Assembly: GCA_012517855.1 (NCBI GenBank)
Contig: JAAYUD010000100.1
Location: 1 to 64,000, forward strand
DNA: 64,000 nt
Reading direction: 5' to 3'
DNA from: Bacteroidales bacterium
GTDB lineage: Bacteria; Bacteroidota; Bacteroidia; Bacteroidales; Bacteroidaceae
The notes beneath the pieces were generated by a model that searched no databases, was not told the DNA's origin, and saw only the letters and a program-made list of their open reading frames with translations. Made by a program: the position numbers and the translations under genes. Below, piece after piece: positions 37,121-45,663 of this stretch (positions are counted from its first letter, which is position 1; every line of letters starts with the position of its first letter).

Positions 37121-37212
37121 TGTCGTTCCACATATGTGAGTTGATCGAATCACATATATGGAACGATCGACTCACATATGTGATTCGATCAACTCACATA
37201 TGTGGAACGACA
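37121..37212. repeat. 92-bp composite palindrome, copy 1
   Basis: Two perfectly complementary 37-bp arms flank an 18-bp centre. Inside, four units of the 10-bp palindrome CACATATGTG (the second is CACATATATG) recur at exactly 22-bp period, separated by 12-bp spacers AGTTGATCGAAT, GAACGATCGACT and ATTCGATCAACT, each of form four bases, GATC, four bases. The outer flanks TGTCGTTC and GAACGACA are reverse complements. About 175 bp upstream and 40 bp downstream also resemble the flanks of copy 2, so the whole duplicated element is about 308 bp (36946-37253). It lies in a non-coding region between mdh and an accessory lipoprotein. Confidence 0.9.
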
Positions 37213-37345
37213 GTTTTATTAGGACAAAACATAAAATCGTTCTGATGTGAACCAACTTGCATCCGTATATCTCACAGACTTCATCCTTATAAAAGGGTCT
37301 CACAAAGCGTTTAAAAGCATTTTTTGCAGAGCATTATGGCTTTAA

Positions 37346-37605
37346 TACTGTGCGGAGAAGTACGAATGTAGAGCGCGCAAATTGCAACATGATGTTGTTG
37401 AAATAGACCGCCAAATTCGCAACGATATATCTGAGTTCTTATCTCGAAGTCAAATAATGATGTAATACGTATCGATGCGATATATAGTCAGGTCATCAAC
37501 CGCGAACATAAGATGAGATTGTATGGAAATATTATTTTACCTGTTTTATCAAAAAAAGTTGATTTTATTTTGGATATTATAAGGAAAATTATATATTTGC
37601 GATAG
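37346..37605 (+). pseudogene. Probable frameshifted gene relic
   Basis: Two adjoining open stretches in different frames read like one protein. The first (37346-37465) encodes YCAEKYECRARKLQHDVVEI followed by DRQIRNDISEFLSRS; the second (37456-37605) continues with DVIRIDAIYSQVINREHKM and then a hydrophobic tail. Both are rich in alternating charged and Leu/Ile residues, and the frames meet around 37456-37465, as after a one-base indel. No start codon is visible and the family is not recognised. Part of the last stretch may be chance, since it overlaps the promoter of the next gene. Confidence 0.3.
37569..37599 (+). promoter_or_regulatory. Bacteroides-type promoter for the zincin-like lipoprotein gene
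   Basis: TTTG (37569-37572), 19 bp, then TATATTTG (37592-37599) fits the Bacteroides -33/-7 consensus well. Transcription would start near 37606, giving a leader of about 168 nt before the start codon at 37774. Confidence 0.6.
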
Positions 37606-37664
37606 ATATCTATTTACTTTGTTGTACAACTCAAAACTATTGTTTAACTAAAAAATACATTAAC

Positions 37665-37745
37665 GTGAAAACAAAAACATCATTATTTACTTCTTCTTAT
37701 GTCTCTATAACATCTATTTTCGGATTTCAAAAGGAAATAATGTAA
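37665..37745 (+). CDS. Possible 26-codon leader peptide
   Basis: Inside the leader of the next gene, a GTG at 37665 opens a frame encoding MKTKTSLFTSSYVSITSIFG plus six residues, with a stop at 37743-37745. The MKTK start resembles the signal-peptide start of the small secreted paralogues downstream, so it may be a remnant of such a leader. It may equally be chance in A+T-rich DNA. Confidence 0.2.
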   Translation: MKTKTSLFTSSYVSITSIFGFQKEIM

Positions 37746-37773
37746 TAGAATTCACTACTTTATTTTAGAATAT

Positions 37774-39450
37774 ATGAGAAAAGATAAATTGTTAATATTT
37801 GTCTGTTCTATTCTTTTCTTCTCTTGCGCAACCGATGATTATATTTCGAATGATACATTGTTGTCTCAAAAAGTAGAGAATAAAGCAGGTGCATTATTGA
37901 TGCATCAAATACAGACTCAAAAGGGAAATAAAGAACAGTTTGTTCGTGCTTTGAATGGGCATACCCCATTGTTTAATTATGTAACGGTTTCGTCATCGGG
38001 TGACTATGGTCTATACTATTCTGTGCCCTATGCCAATAGTGATAATGAGGTGGAAGGTTGCATCATTTATCCTGTAGACACGAATCTATCGATGGAACAA
38101 CGTCGAATAGGTGGAACTTTGGGAACGCTTGTCAATATGGACCCTGATTTTTTGAACGGAAAAGTTGATTTATCAACCCGCTATCTATATTCGGCAGCTT
38201 TCTTAAACTGGCAGAATAATGGTCTATCTGTCAATTCGGGGTTGACAGCCCATGCCGAACTCCTAAATGCGGGGCCGGTAACTCAGAATGCTCAGGGCGT
38301 TGTATCCAGATCGGGTCCTTATAATCAAGAGTGTGGCAAGTCTGTGATGGTATATATCTGGTATAATTTGTCTTCAACTGGATATAGCAACGGAACGGAT
38401 TTTGGGGTTACCACTTTAAGTCCCGAGACGGTCAGAAGAATTTTTGATGGATATCTGTGGAGCCATTCTAATGGCTTCTATTATCAAATCGATGAAATAC
38501 AAGGTTGGCGTATTGAATTAAAGATGATGTTCGATGTTGATCATAATGCTGAACAGGTAATTAATATATTAAGGCCTATAATGGATGAAATTGTAAAAAC
38601 CATTTACGGTAAGAATATTATATTTCAAGCTGAATCGATGAAAATACTTTTTTTAGATAGTCATAGTGGTTCTTTTAGTGGAGGCGGCGGTGGTTCTGGC
38701 TCTGGTTCGAGTAGTGGTCATTATGGAGGAGTTGGTGGTGGTAAAAAGCAAAATTCAGAAAACGATGTTGATTATCCAAAGGCTGGAATATATGAAAACT
38801 GTTCATTAAATGAGGCAGATAAAAAACTTTTTAATAAAGTAATAAAGGAATTATTCACTCAACGATGTGGATTTAGATATATGAGTGATATTCTTTCAGG
38901 ATTACATGGTGGCTTTTCTGATGTGCAATATAGAACTATGAGTTCTACAGCGCAATACGATCCTAAGAAGAATATATTCTATGTAAGCAAAGATATTCTT
39001 TTGATTAGGGAAGGTTTTCCTGAAGAATACATTCACATGTTTCAAAATTATATGTATCAAGGCACATATAAGTATGCCGGCGCTGTTGGCTCCACGAATA
39101 TTGATTTTGAAGCAAAATTTATTAGGGATATAACCTGTGCAATTATAGATTATGGAGGAGGATGTGATTACGCAAAGGGCAAAAATTATTCTAGAGAATA
39201 TGCAAATTGGATTTATAGCTTAGGGGACAAAGGGAATAAATTAACAAGAGAAATAATAGATGAGGGATATACTTATACAGACCCTGTAACAAAAGAAAAG
39301 AAAACTCTGCATTATGAAGATTTTTTAGAGGATTTTGGGAAAAGATTTGATAATGATCCGCGAAATATAAATTATAGTAGTAGTCATATCATAAGGGGAA
39401 TGCGAACTGCTGCATTGGATGTTGTTATTTCTAATTTAACATGTAATTAA
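37774..39450 (+). CDS. Large lipoprotein with Gly/Ser linker and putative zincin-like C-terminal domain
   Basis: A 558-residue lipoprotein with lipobox FFSC (Cys18). Residues about 20-300 form one region (DYGLYYSVPYANSDNEVEGC, WYNLSSTGYSNGTDFG); then a flexible Gly/Ser linker (about 299-325, with five Gly in a row); then a C-terminal domain of about 220 residues. That domain contains E417-E418-Y-I-H421 in FPEEYIHMFQNYMYQG and NIDFEAKFIRDI (E446), a spacing like the HExxH...E of gluzincin metalloproteases, but with Glu in place of the first His. The modular build resembles surface lipoproteins and secreted toxins of Bacteroides. The next gene starts 11 bp later, the first of three small secreted paralogues. 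Activity, target and the link to those paralogues are inference; I know no named family. Confidence 0.7.
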   Translation: MRKDKLLIFVCSILFFSCATDDYISNDTLLSQKVENKAGALLMHQIQTQKGNKEQFVRALNGHTPLFNYVTVSSSGDYGLYYSVPYANSDNEVEGCIIYPVDTNLSMEQRRIGGTLGTLVNMDPDFLNGKVDLSTRYLYSAAFLNWQNNGLSVNSGLTAHAELLNAGPVTQNAQGVVSRSGPYNQECGKSVMVYIWYNLSSTGYSNGTDFGVTTLSPETVRRIFDGYLWSHSNGFYYQIDEIQGWRIELKMMFDVDHNAEQVINILRPIMDEIVKTIYGKNIIFQAESMKILFLDSHSGSFSGGGGGSGSGSSSGHYGGVGGGKKQNSENDVDYPKAGIYENCSLNEADKKLFNKVIKELFTQRCGFRYMSDILSGLHGGFSDVQYRTMSSTAQYDPKKNIFYVSKDILLIREGFPEEYIHMFQNYMYQGTYKYAGAVGSTNIDFEAKFIRDITCAIIDYGGGCDYAKGKNYSREYANWIYSLGDKGNKLTREIIDEGYTYTDPVTKEKKTLHYEDFLEDFGKRFDNDPRNINYSSSHIIRGMRTAALDVVISNLTCN

Positions 39451-39461
39451 AATAAACTTTT

Positions 39462-39941
39462 ATGAAGATAAAAATTTTATTGGTAATCGTATTTCTAATG
39501 GGTACGGTTTCCGTCTTTGCACAAGACACGCTGCGTGAGGGGAATCTGGTTTATGTAACAGATATTAATGGAGTTACTCAGAGTTTGGAATCGACTAAGA
39601 TAAAAGGAGAAAGCTATGTGGAAGCACATCTTACAATATCTTCGGGAACAGATCTTCGGAAGATGTATCAAAAGATATTTTCGAAGGAGAGAGCTACCGA
39701 ATTAAGTGATTATGTCCTAATTTGTTTAGTACAATTCAATGCAATTACTCAAAAAATAAGTCATGTGGTATTTAGCCCTTTAGATAATAAGATGAGGCTC
39801 ACATTAACAGAATTGAAACGTCTGGAAATGGGTTTCAAATCTTTAAAATATAATTATTGGATAGTAAATAATACTAAAGTAGACGAATTCTCTCTTTTTA
39901 CCATACCGATAAAATTTAGGCGGATATATGGTGAAGACTAA
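39462..39941 (+). CDS. Small secreted protein, paralogue 1 of 3
   Basis: A 159-residue protein with a clear signal peptide (ILLVIVFLMGTVSVFAQ, cleavage after Ala near residue 20). The mature part is more diverged than in the other two copies (roughly a third identical by eye), but keeps the LVYVTDINGVTQSLESTK opening, the IFSKERATEL motif and a final FKSLKYNYW. No cysteines form obvious pairs. It starts 11 bp after the zincin-like lipoprotein and is 8-12 bp before copy 2, so all are in one transcript. Family not recognised; a Bacteroides domain of unknown function is likely. A periplasmic partner or protective (immunity) role is only a guess from gene order. Confidence 0.75.
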   Translation: MKIKILLVIVFLMGTVSVFAQDTLREGNLVYVTDINGVTQSLESTKIKGESYVEAHLTISSGTDLRKMYQKIFSKERATELSDYVLICLVQFNAITQKISHVVFSPLDNKMRLTLTELKRLEMGFKSLKYNYWIVNNTKVDEFSLFTIPIKFRRIYGED

Positions 39942-39952
39942 ATATTGAAATG

Positions 39953-40453
39953 ATGAAAACAAAAATTTTATTGGTAATCGTATTTCTAATGGGTACGGTT
40001 TCCGTCTTTGCGCAAGACACACTTCGTCAAGGTAATTTGACTTATGTGAAAGATTTACGCGGCTTTGTTCGAAGCATTGAATCAACTAAATTGGTGATAG
40101 AAGATAACTATCTTGATGCCTATATTTCCAATATGCCAGTAAGCGATGCGGATGTGAAAAGAATATTTAGAACCATCTTTTCAAAAGCTCGTGCGGAAGA
40201 ACTGGGAAAATCAAAATACAGTGTAATGTGTTTTTTTCATTTTAATTGTATCAAACAACAATTGTGTTATGCCTCTTTTCATAATATAGAAAAAGGACCT
40301 TTTCTTTTGACACCGGAAGAAATGAAAAAGATAGAGGATGTATATAGAACGTTTAAATACAACTTTGTAGCTAGAGACGATACCAAAGTGAAACGCCTAA
40401 CAATAGAAAGCACTGGCTCTGTAGATTTTGTAGATCTCTATAATGACAATTAG
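39953..40453 (+). CDS. Small secreted protein, paralogue 2 of 3
   Basis: A 166-residue paralogue of the neighbours with the same leader; ATG 39953 is preferred because it gives the MKTK start of copy 3, though an ATG three bases earlier is also open. The mature protein (DTLRQGNLTYVKDL, then YLDAYISNMPVSDADV, IFRTIFSKARAEELGK, GPFLLTPEEMKKIEDVYRTF, and VDFVDLYNDN at the end) is about 80% identical to copy 3 by eye. It has an additional pair of Cys residues (MCFFHFNCIKQQLCY). Downstream lies a hairpin shared with copy 3 (40484-40519). Function unknown. Confidence 0.78.
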   Translation: MKTKILLVIVFLMGTVSVFAQDTLRQGNLTYVKDLRGFVRSIESTKLVIEDNYLDAYISNMPVSDADVKRIFRTIFSKARAEELGKSKYSVMCFFHFNCIKQQLCYASFHNIEKGPFLLTPEEMKKIEDVYRTFKYNFVARDDTKVKRLTIESTGSVDFVDLYNDN

Positions 40454-40483
40454 ACGTGCTGATTCGTAATAACTGTTTGTAGC

Positions 40484-40519
40484 AAGAGATGTAAGTTGCT
40501 GCGGTGGCTTCCATCTCTT
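40484..40519. repeat. Hairpin after paralogue 2
   Basis: A 12-bp stem with one mismatch (AAGAGATGTAAG pairs with CTTCCATCTCTT) closes a 12-nt loop. The same hairpin follows paralogue 3 (41195-41224). No U tract follows, so it may be an RNA-stability or processing element rather than a terminator. Confidence 0.55.
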
Positions 40520-40663
40520 CTCGGAATTTATCTTTTGCTTGTTATTAGGTATGTTAATAGGGAAACAAAAAGCCGCTAGATGAGTAACATTCTCTGGAAA
40601 AGAGTTATAAGTTTCTGGTAAGTAGGTTCATTTAGTCTTTAGTGCAAATAATGTTGAGCTAAT

Positions 40664-41161
40664 ATGAAAACAAAAATTTTATTGGTAATCGTATTTCTAA
40701 TGGGTACGGTTTCCGTCTTTGCGCAAGACACGCTTCGTCAAGGTAATTTAACTTATGTGAAAGATTCACTCGGCATTATCCAAAGCCTCGAATCGACTAA
40801 ATTGGAGGTGGAAGATAACTATCTTGATGCCTATATTTCCAATATGCCAGTGACAAAAATGGAGGTGGAAAAAATATTTAGAACTATCTTTTCAAAAGCT
40901 CGTGCAGAAGAATTGGGGAAATTGAGATACCAGATGCAGTGTATTTTCCTTTTCAATTGTATCAAGCAGCAATTATGTTATGCCTCCTTTCGTAATTTAG
41001 AAAAGGGCCCTTTTCTTTTGACACCGGAGGAAATGAAAAAGATAGAAGAAGTATATAAAACATTTAAATACAACTACGTAGTTAGAGACGATACCAAAGT
41101 AAAGCGATTAACACACGAAAGTTGTTTCGTAGATTTTACAGATCTCTATAGTGACAATTAG
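40664..41161 (+). CDS. Small secreted protein, paralogue 3 of 3
   Basis: A 165-residue paralogue with the shared signal peptide and a mature part closest to copy 2 (SLGIIQSLESTKLEVEDN, YLDAYISNMPVTKMEVEKIF, FNCIKQQLCYASFRNLEKG, and VDFTDLYSDN at the end). A 210-bp gap separates it from copy 2, so the unit duplicated with its downstream DNA was about 0.7 kb. The extra hairpin after it repeats that after copy 2. It could be transcribed from the shared promoter or from its own. Function unknown. Confidence 0.78.
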   Translation: MKTKILLVIVFLMGTVSVFAQDTLRQGNLTYVKDSLGIIQSLESTKLEVEDNYLDAYISNMPVTKMEVEKIFRTIFSKARAEELGKLRYQMQCIFLFNCIKQQLCYASFRNLEKGPFLLTPEEMKKIEEVYKTFKYNYVVRDDTKVKRLTHESCFVDFTDLYSDN

Positions 41162-41194
41162 ACGTGTTGATTTGAAGTAATTATTTGCATTGAG

Positions 41195-41224
41195 AGATGG
41201 AAGTTGCTGTGGTGGCTTCCATCT
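41195..41224. repeat. Hairpin after paralogue 3
   Basis: AGATGGAAG (41195-41203) pairs perfectly with CTTCCATCT (41216-41224) around a 12-nt loop. It corresponds to the hairpin at 40484-40519 in sequence and position. Confidence 0.55.
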
Positions 41225-41332
41225 TATGGGTTTACTTTTGCCTATTATTAGGAATGTTTGTGCAACTTGAAACGATGATAGGGCATGTGTAAAAAACAAT
41301 GCGATTTGTTATGTTGTTGTAGAATAATTTTT

Positions 41333-41340
41333 TATCTTTG
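41333..41340 (+). promoter_or_regulatory. Bacteroides -7 box TATCTTTG for the small membrane protein
   Basis: TATCTTTG lies 25 bp upstream of the start at 41365. A TTTG at 41305-41308 is 24 bp upstream of the box, slightly longer than usual. Confidence 0.4.
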
Positions 41341-41364
41341 TTTAATATCAAATAATAGAAAGAG

Positions 41365-41673
41365 ATGAAACAGTTATCGGATAGGGTGATTTTGAAAATA
41401 GAGTCCTATATAAGTTTGATAGGCATTTTGGTTGTGAGTATGCCCAATAGATATTTTCCGTTTAATCATTTTATCAGTTTCTCTATCTTATGCCTTTTTC
41501 TGGCTCTTGTTTCATTGTATGCTTTATTAAGAAAGCCTGTTGTTGAGCAGACCGTTGATGTTCCTGAAGTTGCAGAGGAGGAGCGCCGGAAGTGTCGTAG
41601 ATTCTTAAAGTTTAATTTTTCGGTCGCTCTTTTTATTTCCATTGCTTCGTTGTGTTTTTACTTTTCTCTGTGA
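41365..41673 (+). CDS. Small membrane protein, unknown function
   Basis: A 102-residue protein with two or three hydrophobic helices (about 17-30, FISFSILCLFLALVSLYAL at 36-56, and FSVALFISIASLCFYFSL at 85-102) separated by a charged loop (VPEVAEEERRKCRRF). No motif is recognised. It lies between the accessory array and the core genes, with its own promoter-like box; the translation has the composition of a real membrane protein. Confidence 0.55.
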   Translation: MKQLSDRVILKIESYISLIGILVVSMPNRYFPFNHFISFSILCLFLALVSLYALLRKPVVEQTVDVPEVAEEERRKCRRFLKFNFSVALFISIASLCFYFSL

Positions 41674-41713
41674 AGATTAACCTTTTGTTGAGATATAAAT
41701 AAGTTTGAATTAT

Positions 41714-41745
41714 TTTGTTATTGGACGAGGCTTATACTATCTTTG
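41714..41745 (+). promoter_or_regulatory. Bacteroides-type promoter for slyD
   Basis: TTTG (41714-41717), 20 bp, then TATCTTTG (41738-41745) is a near-perfect match to the Bacteroides -33/-7 pattern. It lies 38 bp upstream of the start codon. Confidence 0.7.
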
Positions 41746-41783
41746 TAGCGACAAAATATTTATTACCACTTATATTATAACAA

Positions 41784-42350
41784 ATGGCAACAAAAGAAAA
41801 CAAGTACGTCAATGTGGCGTATAAACTCTATACCACAGAAGATGGTGAGAAAGAAATGGTAGAAGAAGCTACAGCTGAACATCCTTTTCAGTTTATTACA
41901 GGTTTGAATACTACAATCGATGCTTTTGAAGAAGAAATATTGAAATTGAATAAAGGCGATAAGTTTGACTTTGTAATAACGAAAGACAAGGCATACGGCG
42001 AATATGATGAAGAGCATGTGTTTGATCTTGAGAAGAAAATATTTGAAGTAGACGGACATTTCGATGATAAGAATATTGTGGAAGGCGCTATTGTACCGTT
42101 GATGGACAATGAAGGGCATCGTATGAATGGCGCTGTTTTGGCTGTTGAAGAAAATACTGTTACTGTAGATTTGAATCATCCGTTGGCTGGAGCAGATTTG
42201 AATTTTGTAGGTGAAGTTACAGAAATGCGCGACGCCACCAATGAGGAGATTCAAGGAATGATAAATATGATGAGCGGCGAAGGTTGCAGTTGTGGTTGTG
42301 ATAGCTGTGGAAGCGACTGCGAAGAAGGTTGCGGCGGGCACTGCCACTAA
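41784..42350 (+). CDS. slyD: FKBP-type peptidyl-prolyl isomerase, SlyD-like
   Basis: A 188-residue FKBP/SlyD-family isomerase and chaperone of the cytoplasm. The FKBP core (about 1-60 and 125-150) carries an insert-in-flap domain (about 65-120), as in SlyD. The C-terminal tail is Cys/His rich (GEGCSCGCDSCGSDC, then EEGCGGHCH), a likely nickel- or zinc-binding extension. The protein catalyses prolyl isomerisation during folding and may store metal. It is transcribed alone, upstream of aroC. Confidence 0.92.
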   Translation: MATKENKYVNVAYKLYTTEDGEKEMVEEATAEHPFQFITGLNTTIDAFEEEILKLNKGDKFDFVITKDKAYGEYDEEHVFDLEKKIFEVDGHFDDKNIVEGAIVPLMDNEGHRMNGAVLAVEENTVTVDLNHPLAGADLNFVGEVTEMRDATNEEIQGMINMMSGEGCSCGCDSCGSDCEEGCGGHCH

Positions 42351-42430
42351 AAACAATTTTTGTAATAGCGCATACTCTTTGGGTAAAATAGTGAGGTGTA
42401 TTTTTTAATAAACCTATAAATATTACTATC

Positions 42431-43507
42431 ATGTTTAATTCTTTTGGCAATATTTTCAGATTGACTAGCTTCGGCGAATCGCATGGCAAGGCGATAGGAG
42501 GAGTGATTGACGGATTTCCGTCGGGTATTGTAATTGACGAAGATTTTGTTCAGGAAGAGTTGAATCGACGTCGTCCGGGGCAGTCGTTGCTTACAACCCC
42601 ACGTAGTGAGGATGATAAGGTGGAGTTCCTTTCGGGGATTTTTGAGGGTAAATCAACAGGTTGCCCTATTGGCTTTGCTGTTTGGAACAAGAATCAGCAT
42701 TCGGAAGACTATGACTCAATCAAGAATGTGTTTCGCCCTTCGCATGCCGACTATACTTACAATGTCAAGTATGGTATTCGCGATTACCGTGGGGGAGGAA
42801 GAGCCTCGGCTCGCGAAACCATTTCGAGAGTTGTTGCCGGAGCTTTGGCTAAACTTGCACTCAGACAGCTTGGTATAAAAATCACTGCTTATACTTCTCA
42901 GGTCGGTCCTATAAAGTTGGATCCTGATTATACCCGATATGATTTTGATTTGATAGAAAAGAATGATGTTCGTTGTCCCGATCTTGCTAAAGCGAAGGAG
43001 ATGGAAGAACTGATTCTTCAGGTTAAGAAGAGCCATGATACGATTGGGGGTGAAATAACTTGTGTCATCGCAGGTTGTCCCATAGGACTTGGCGAACCTG
43101 TATTCGGTAAACTTCATGCGGCATTGGGCAACGCGATGTTGAGCATTAATGCTGTTAAAGGTTTTGAATATGGTATTGGGGTAGATGGAGTAGAGCAGAG
43201 AGGATCGCAGCAGAATGATGCTTTTTTCAACGATAATGGCAAGGTTAAAACCCGTACCAACCATTCGGGTGGTATTCAAGGTGGAATAAGTAACGGTGAA
43301 GATATCTTCTTCAGGGTGCTATTTAAACCTGTGGCTACTGTTCTGATGGAACAAGAAACGGTGAGTCTCGACGGCGTAGATACCACACTCAAACCTCGGG
43401 GGCGTCATGATCCCTGTGTCTTGCCTCGTGCAGTACCTATTGTAGAGGCAATGGCTGCAATGACAATACTCGATTATTATTTGATAGACAAAACAACCCA
43501 ATTATGA
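42431..43507 (+). CDS. aroC: Chorismate synthase
   Basis: A 358-residue enzyme for the last step of the shikimate pathway (EPSP to chorismate, FMN-dependent). It shows the family signatures [20 protein letters not shown] near residue 10, [12 protein letters not shown] near 120 and the C-terminal [20 protein letters not shown]. It overlaps the convergent topB gene by 6 bp at the stops. The location between slyD and topB gives no operon context. Confidence 0.97.
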   Translation: MFNSFGNIFRLTSFGESHGKAIGGVIDGFPSGIVIDEDFVQEELNRRRPGQSLLTTPRSEDDKVEFLSGIFEGKSTGCPIGFAVWNKNQHSEDYDSIKNVFRPSHADYTYNVKYGIRDYRGGGRASARETISRVVAGALAKLALRQLGIKITAYTSQVGPIKLDPDYTRYDFDLIEKNDVRCPDLAKAKEMEELILQVKKSHDTIGGEITCVIAGCPIGLGEPVFGKLHAALGNAMLSINAVKGFEYGIGVDGVEQRGSQQNDAFFNDNGKVKTRTNHSGGIQGGISNGEDIFFRVLFKPVATVLMEQETVSLDGVDTTLKPRGRHDPCVLPRAVPIVEAMAAMTILDYYLIDKTTQL

Positions 43508-45562
43508 TTTGAATGGCAGGCGCCACGAACAGCCGTTTTTCCATTCGGAACATCCATAGGCTGTCTTTCCTTTGATAACAATTCCCTTTCCGCACTGCGG
43601 ACAGGCTTTCCCTAATATAGAGTCGTCAGACTGCAAAGTCTTAGGCGACTCTTTTTGTTTGGCTGTTATCGGTACTTCGACTTTAGTTTTTTCGCCGTCT
43701 CCCTTTGATTTTGATGGAGCACGTTTACGCGACTTCTTTTGGACAGCTAGCTTCTGAATCTCTTTAGCCGGCGTAGCTTCTGTGGTGATATGTCGGTTGC
43801 TGTTATCGCTTAATACACTATTGACAATCTCTTTCAACATTTGTTTCAACTCGTCTAAGAAAGTTTGTGCATTGTATGTCTTTTTCTCAATGCTTCGCAA
43901 TTTCTTTTCCCAAATTCCCGTTAGTTCGGCAGATTTGAGCAGGTCTTCGTGAATTAAATTAATGAGTTCTACGCCGGTAGGGTTGGCCATTAGGTTTTTG
44001 CGTTCTTTCCTTATATAGTGCCGTTTATAAAGCGTCTCGATGATAGCGGCACGAGTAGATGGGCGCCCGATACCGTTTTCTTTGAGTGCATCGCGCAGTT
44101 CTTCATTATCTACCAATTTGCCTGCTGTTTCCATCGCTCTCAACAATGTTGCTTCCGTATAGTATTTGGGCGGTTGTGTCCATTTCTCGTTCAGGTCGGG
44201 TTGGTGAGGACCGCTTTCGCCCTTTTCAAATAAAGGCAACGTGCGCTCTTCTTCATTTTCTTTATTACTGTTTTGTTCTATCACAACACGCCATCCGGGA
44301 GAAAGAATCTGTTTTCCGTTAACTTTAAATTCTATATTGGCTGCTTCGCCCATTACCGTTGTTGCCGAAAATTTGCAATCAGGGTAAAAAACAGCAATAA
44401 AGTGTCTGGCAACCAAATCGTAAACACGTTTTTCCATTTCGGTCATCCCTTGTCTATATTCACCGGTTGGAATAATAGCATGGTGGTCTGTCACTTTCGA
44501 TGTGTCGAATACTTTTTTACGTTTGGGTAGTTTCTTGCCTTTCAGAGGCTCAGTAAACTGTACATAATCTTTTAATCCTCCCAATATACCTGGGCATTTA
44601 GGATATATGTCATCACTTAGAAAAGTGGTGTCTACACGAGGATAAGTGGTGAGTTTCTTCTCGTAGAGAGATTGTATCATTTTGAGTGTCTCGTCGGCAG
44701 AATAACCGAATTTCTTATTGCATTCTACTTGTAGCGATGTCAAATCGAAAAGGCGGGGAGGAAATTCTAAACCTTCTTTTGTAGCGACGTCAGTTACTGT
44801 AAAAGGAGAATCTTTGATCTGCTGAAGCACGGCAATACCGTCTTCTCTTTTACTGAAACGGCTTTTTAGAGCCGAGAATATGGTATCGCGGTAGGTTGTC
44901 TTTAATTCCCAATATTGCTCTGGAACGAACGTCTCTATTTCTTTTTGCCGGTTGACGATAAGTGCCAATGTAGGTGTTTGAACACGTCCGATAGAAAGAA
45001 CGCCATCCTTTCCGCCTCCACCATATTTGATGGTATAGAGCCGCGTTGCATTCATACCCAATAGCCAGTCACCGATGGCTCTCGATAACCCCGCTTCGTA
45101 TAGCGATTGGTATTCCGATTGGTCTTTCAATGTTTTGAATCCTTCGCGAATTGATTCTTCTGTTAAGGAAGAAATCCATAAGCGCTTAACCGGACAGTGC
45201 ACGCCGCTTTTCAGCATTACCCAGCGTTGAATAAGTTCTCCTTCTTGGCCGGCATCACCACAGTTGATGATTTCGTCTGCTTGTTGAAATAGTTTTTCGA
45301 TGACGTGAAATTGCTTTTCGATACCCTTATCCGATATAAGTTTGATACCGAATCGCTGTGGTATCATAGGTAAACTGCCTAAACTCCACGACTTCCATAA
45401 AGGAGAATATTCATGAGGCTCTTTCAGTGTACAGAGATGCCCTAGGGTCCATGTAACCTGATATCCATTTCCTTCCAAATACCCATCTTTCCGCTCTCTG
45501 GCGCCAAGAATATCAGCAATGTCTCGAGCTACCGACGGTTTTTCTGCAATACAAACTATCAT
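43502..45562 (-). CDS. topB: DNA topoisomerase III (type IA)
   Basis: A 686-residue type IA topoisomerase that decatenates and relaxes negatively supercoiled DNA. The TOPRIM domain starts [21 protein letters not shown] and holds [15 protein letters not shown]; the active-site Tyr lies in [14 protein letters not shown] (about residue 308); the C-terminal zinc finger is [20 protein letters not shown]. Between them a basic Lys-rich linker (about 580-640) is variable. It is likely chromosomal and not mobile, although TopB copies also travel on conjugative elements in this group. Confidence 0.94.
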   Translation of the reverse strand: MIVCIAEKPSVARDIADILGARERKDGYLEGNGYQVTWTLGHLCTLKEPHEYSPLWKSWSLGSLPMIPQRFGIKLISDKGIEKQFHVIEKLFQQADEIINCGDAGQEGELIQRWVMLKSGVHCPVKRLWISSLTEESIREGFKTLKDQSEYQSLYEAGLSRAIGDWLLGMNATRLYTIKYGGGGKDGVLSIGRVQTPTLALIVNRQKEIETFVPEQYWELKTTYRDTIFSALKSRFSKREDGIAVLQQIKDSPFTVTDVATKEGLEFPPRLFDLTSLQVECNKKFGYSADETLKMIQSLYEKKLTTYPRVDTTFLSDDIYPKCPGILGGLKDYVQFTEPLKGKKLPKRKKVFDTSKVTDHHAIIPTGEYRQGMTEMEKRVYDLVARHFIAVFYPDCKFSATTVMGEAANIEFKVNGKQILSPGWRVVIEQNSNKENEEERTLPLFEKGESGPHQPDLNEKWTQPPKYYTEATLLRAMETAGKLVDNEELRDALKENGIGRPSTRAAIIETLYKRHYIRKERKNLMANPTGVELINLIHEDLLKSAELTGIWEKKLRSIEKKTYNAQTFLDELKQMLKEIVNSVLSDNSNRHITTEATPAKEIQKLAVQKKSRKRAPSKSKGDGEKTKVEVPITAKQKESPKTLQSDDSILGKACPQCGKGIVIKGKTAYGCSEWKNGCSWRLPFKS

Positions 45563-45663
45563 TTCAACTTATTATAGTAGGCAAAAGTACTGTAAACCGT
45601 GAGTAATAGCAAAAAAAGCCAGACTTATTTTATAAATCTAATTACAGCCTATCTGCTTCCCGC

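Larger units (their letters stand above)
36241..37773. other. 1.5-kb non-coding accessory region with decayed sequence
   Basis: No intact gene is visible. The region holds a short inverted repeat ACGTATGGAC/GTCCATACGT (36354-36363 and 36378-36387), a 308-bp element (36946-37253) that is related to one at 54276-54593 and contains a 92-bp palindrome, a probable gene relic (37346-37605), a promoter (37569-37599) and a 26-codon open frame (37665-37745). Base composition is higher in G+C than the surrounding leader sequences, and codon-like patterns with stops suggest degraded mobile or phage DNA. The stretch 36400-36900 shows nothing I can name. Confidence 0.5.

Noticed and set aside
41775-42356. 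Long minus-strand open frame opposite slyD
   Set aside because: It is a shadow of the slyD codons; its translation is biased toward Phe, Ile and Thr and has no family features.
42716-43279. Minus-strand open frame opposite aroC
   Set aside because: It lies entirely within aroC, which has full family motifs; the shadow has none.
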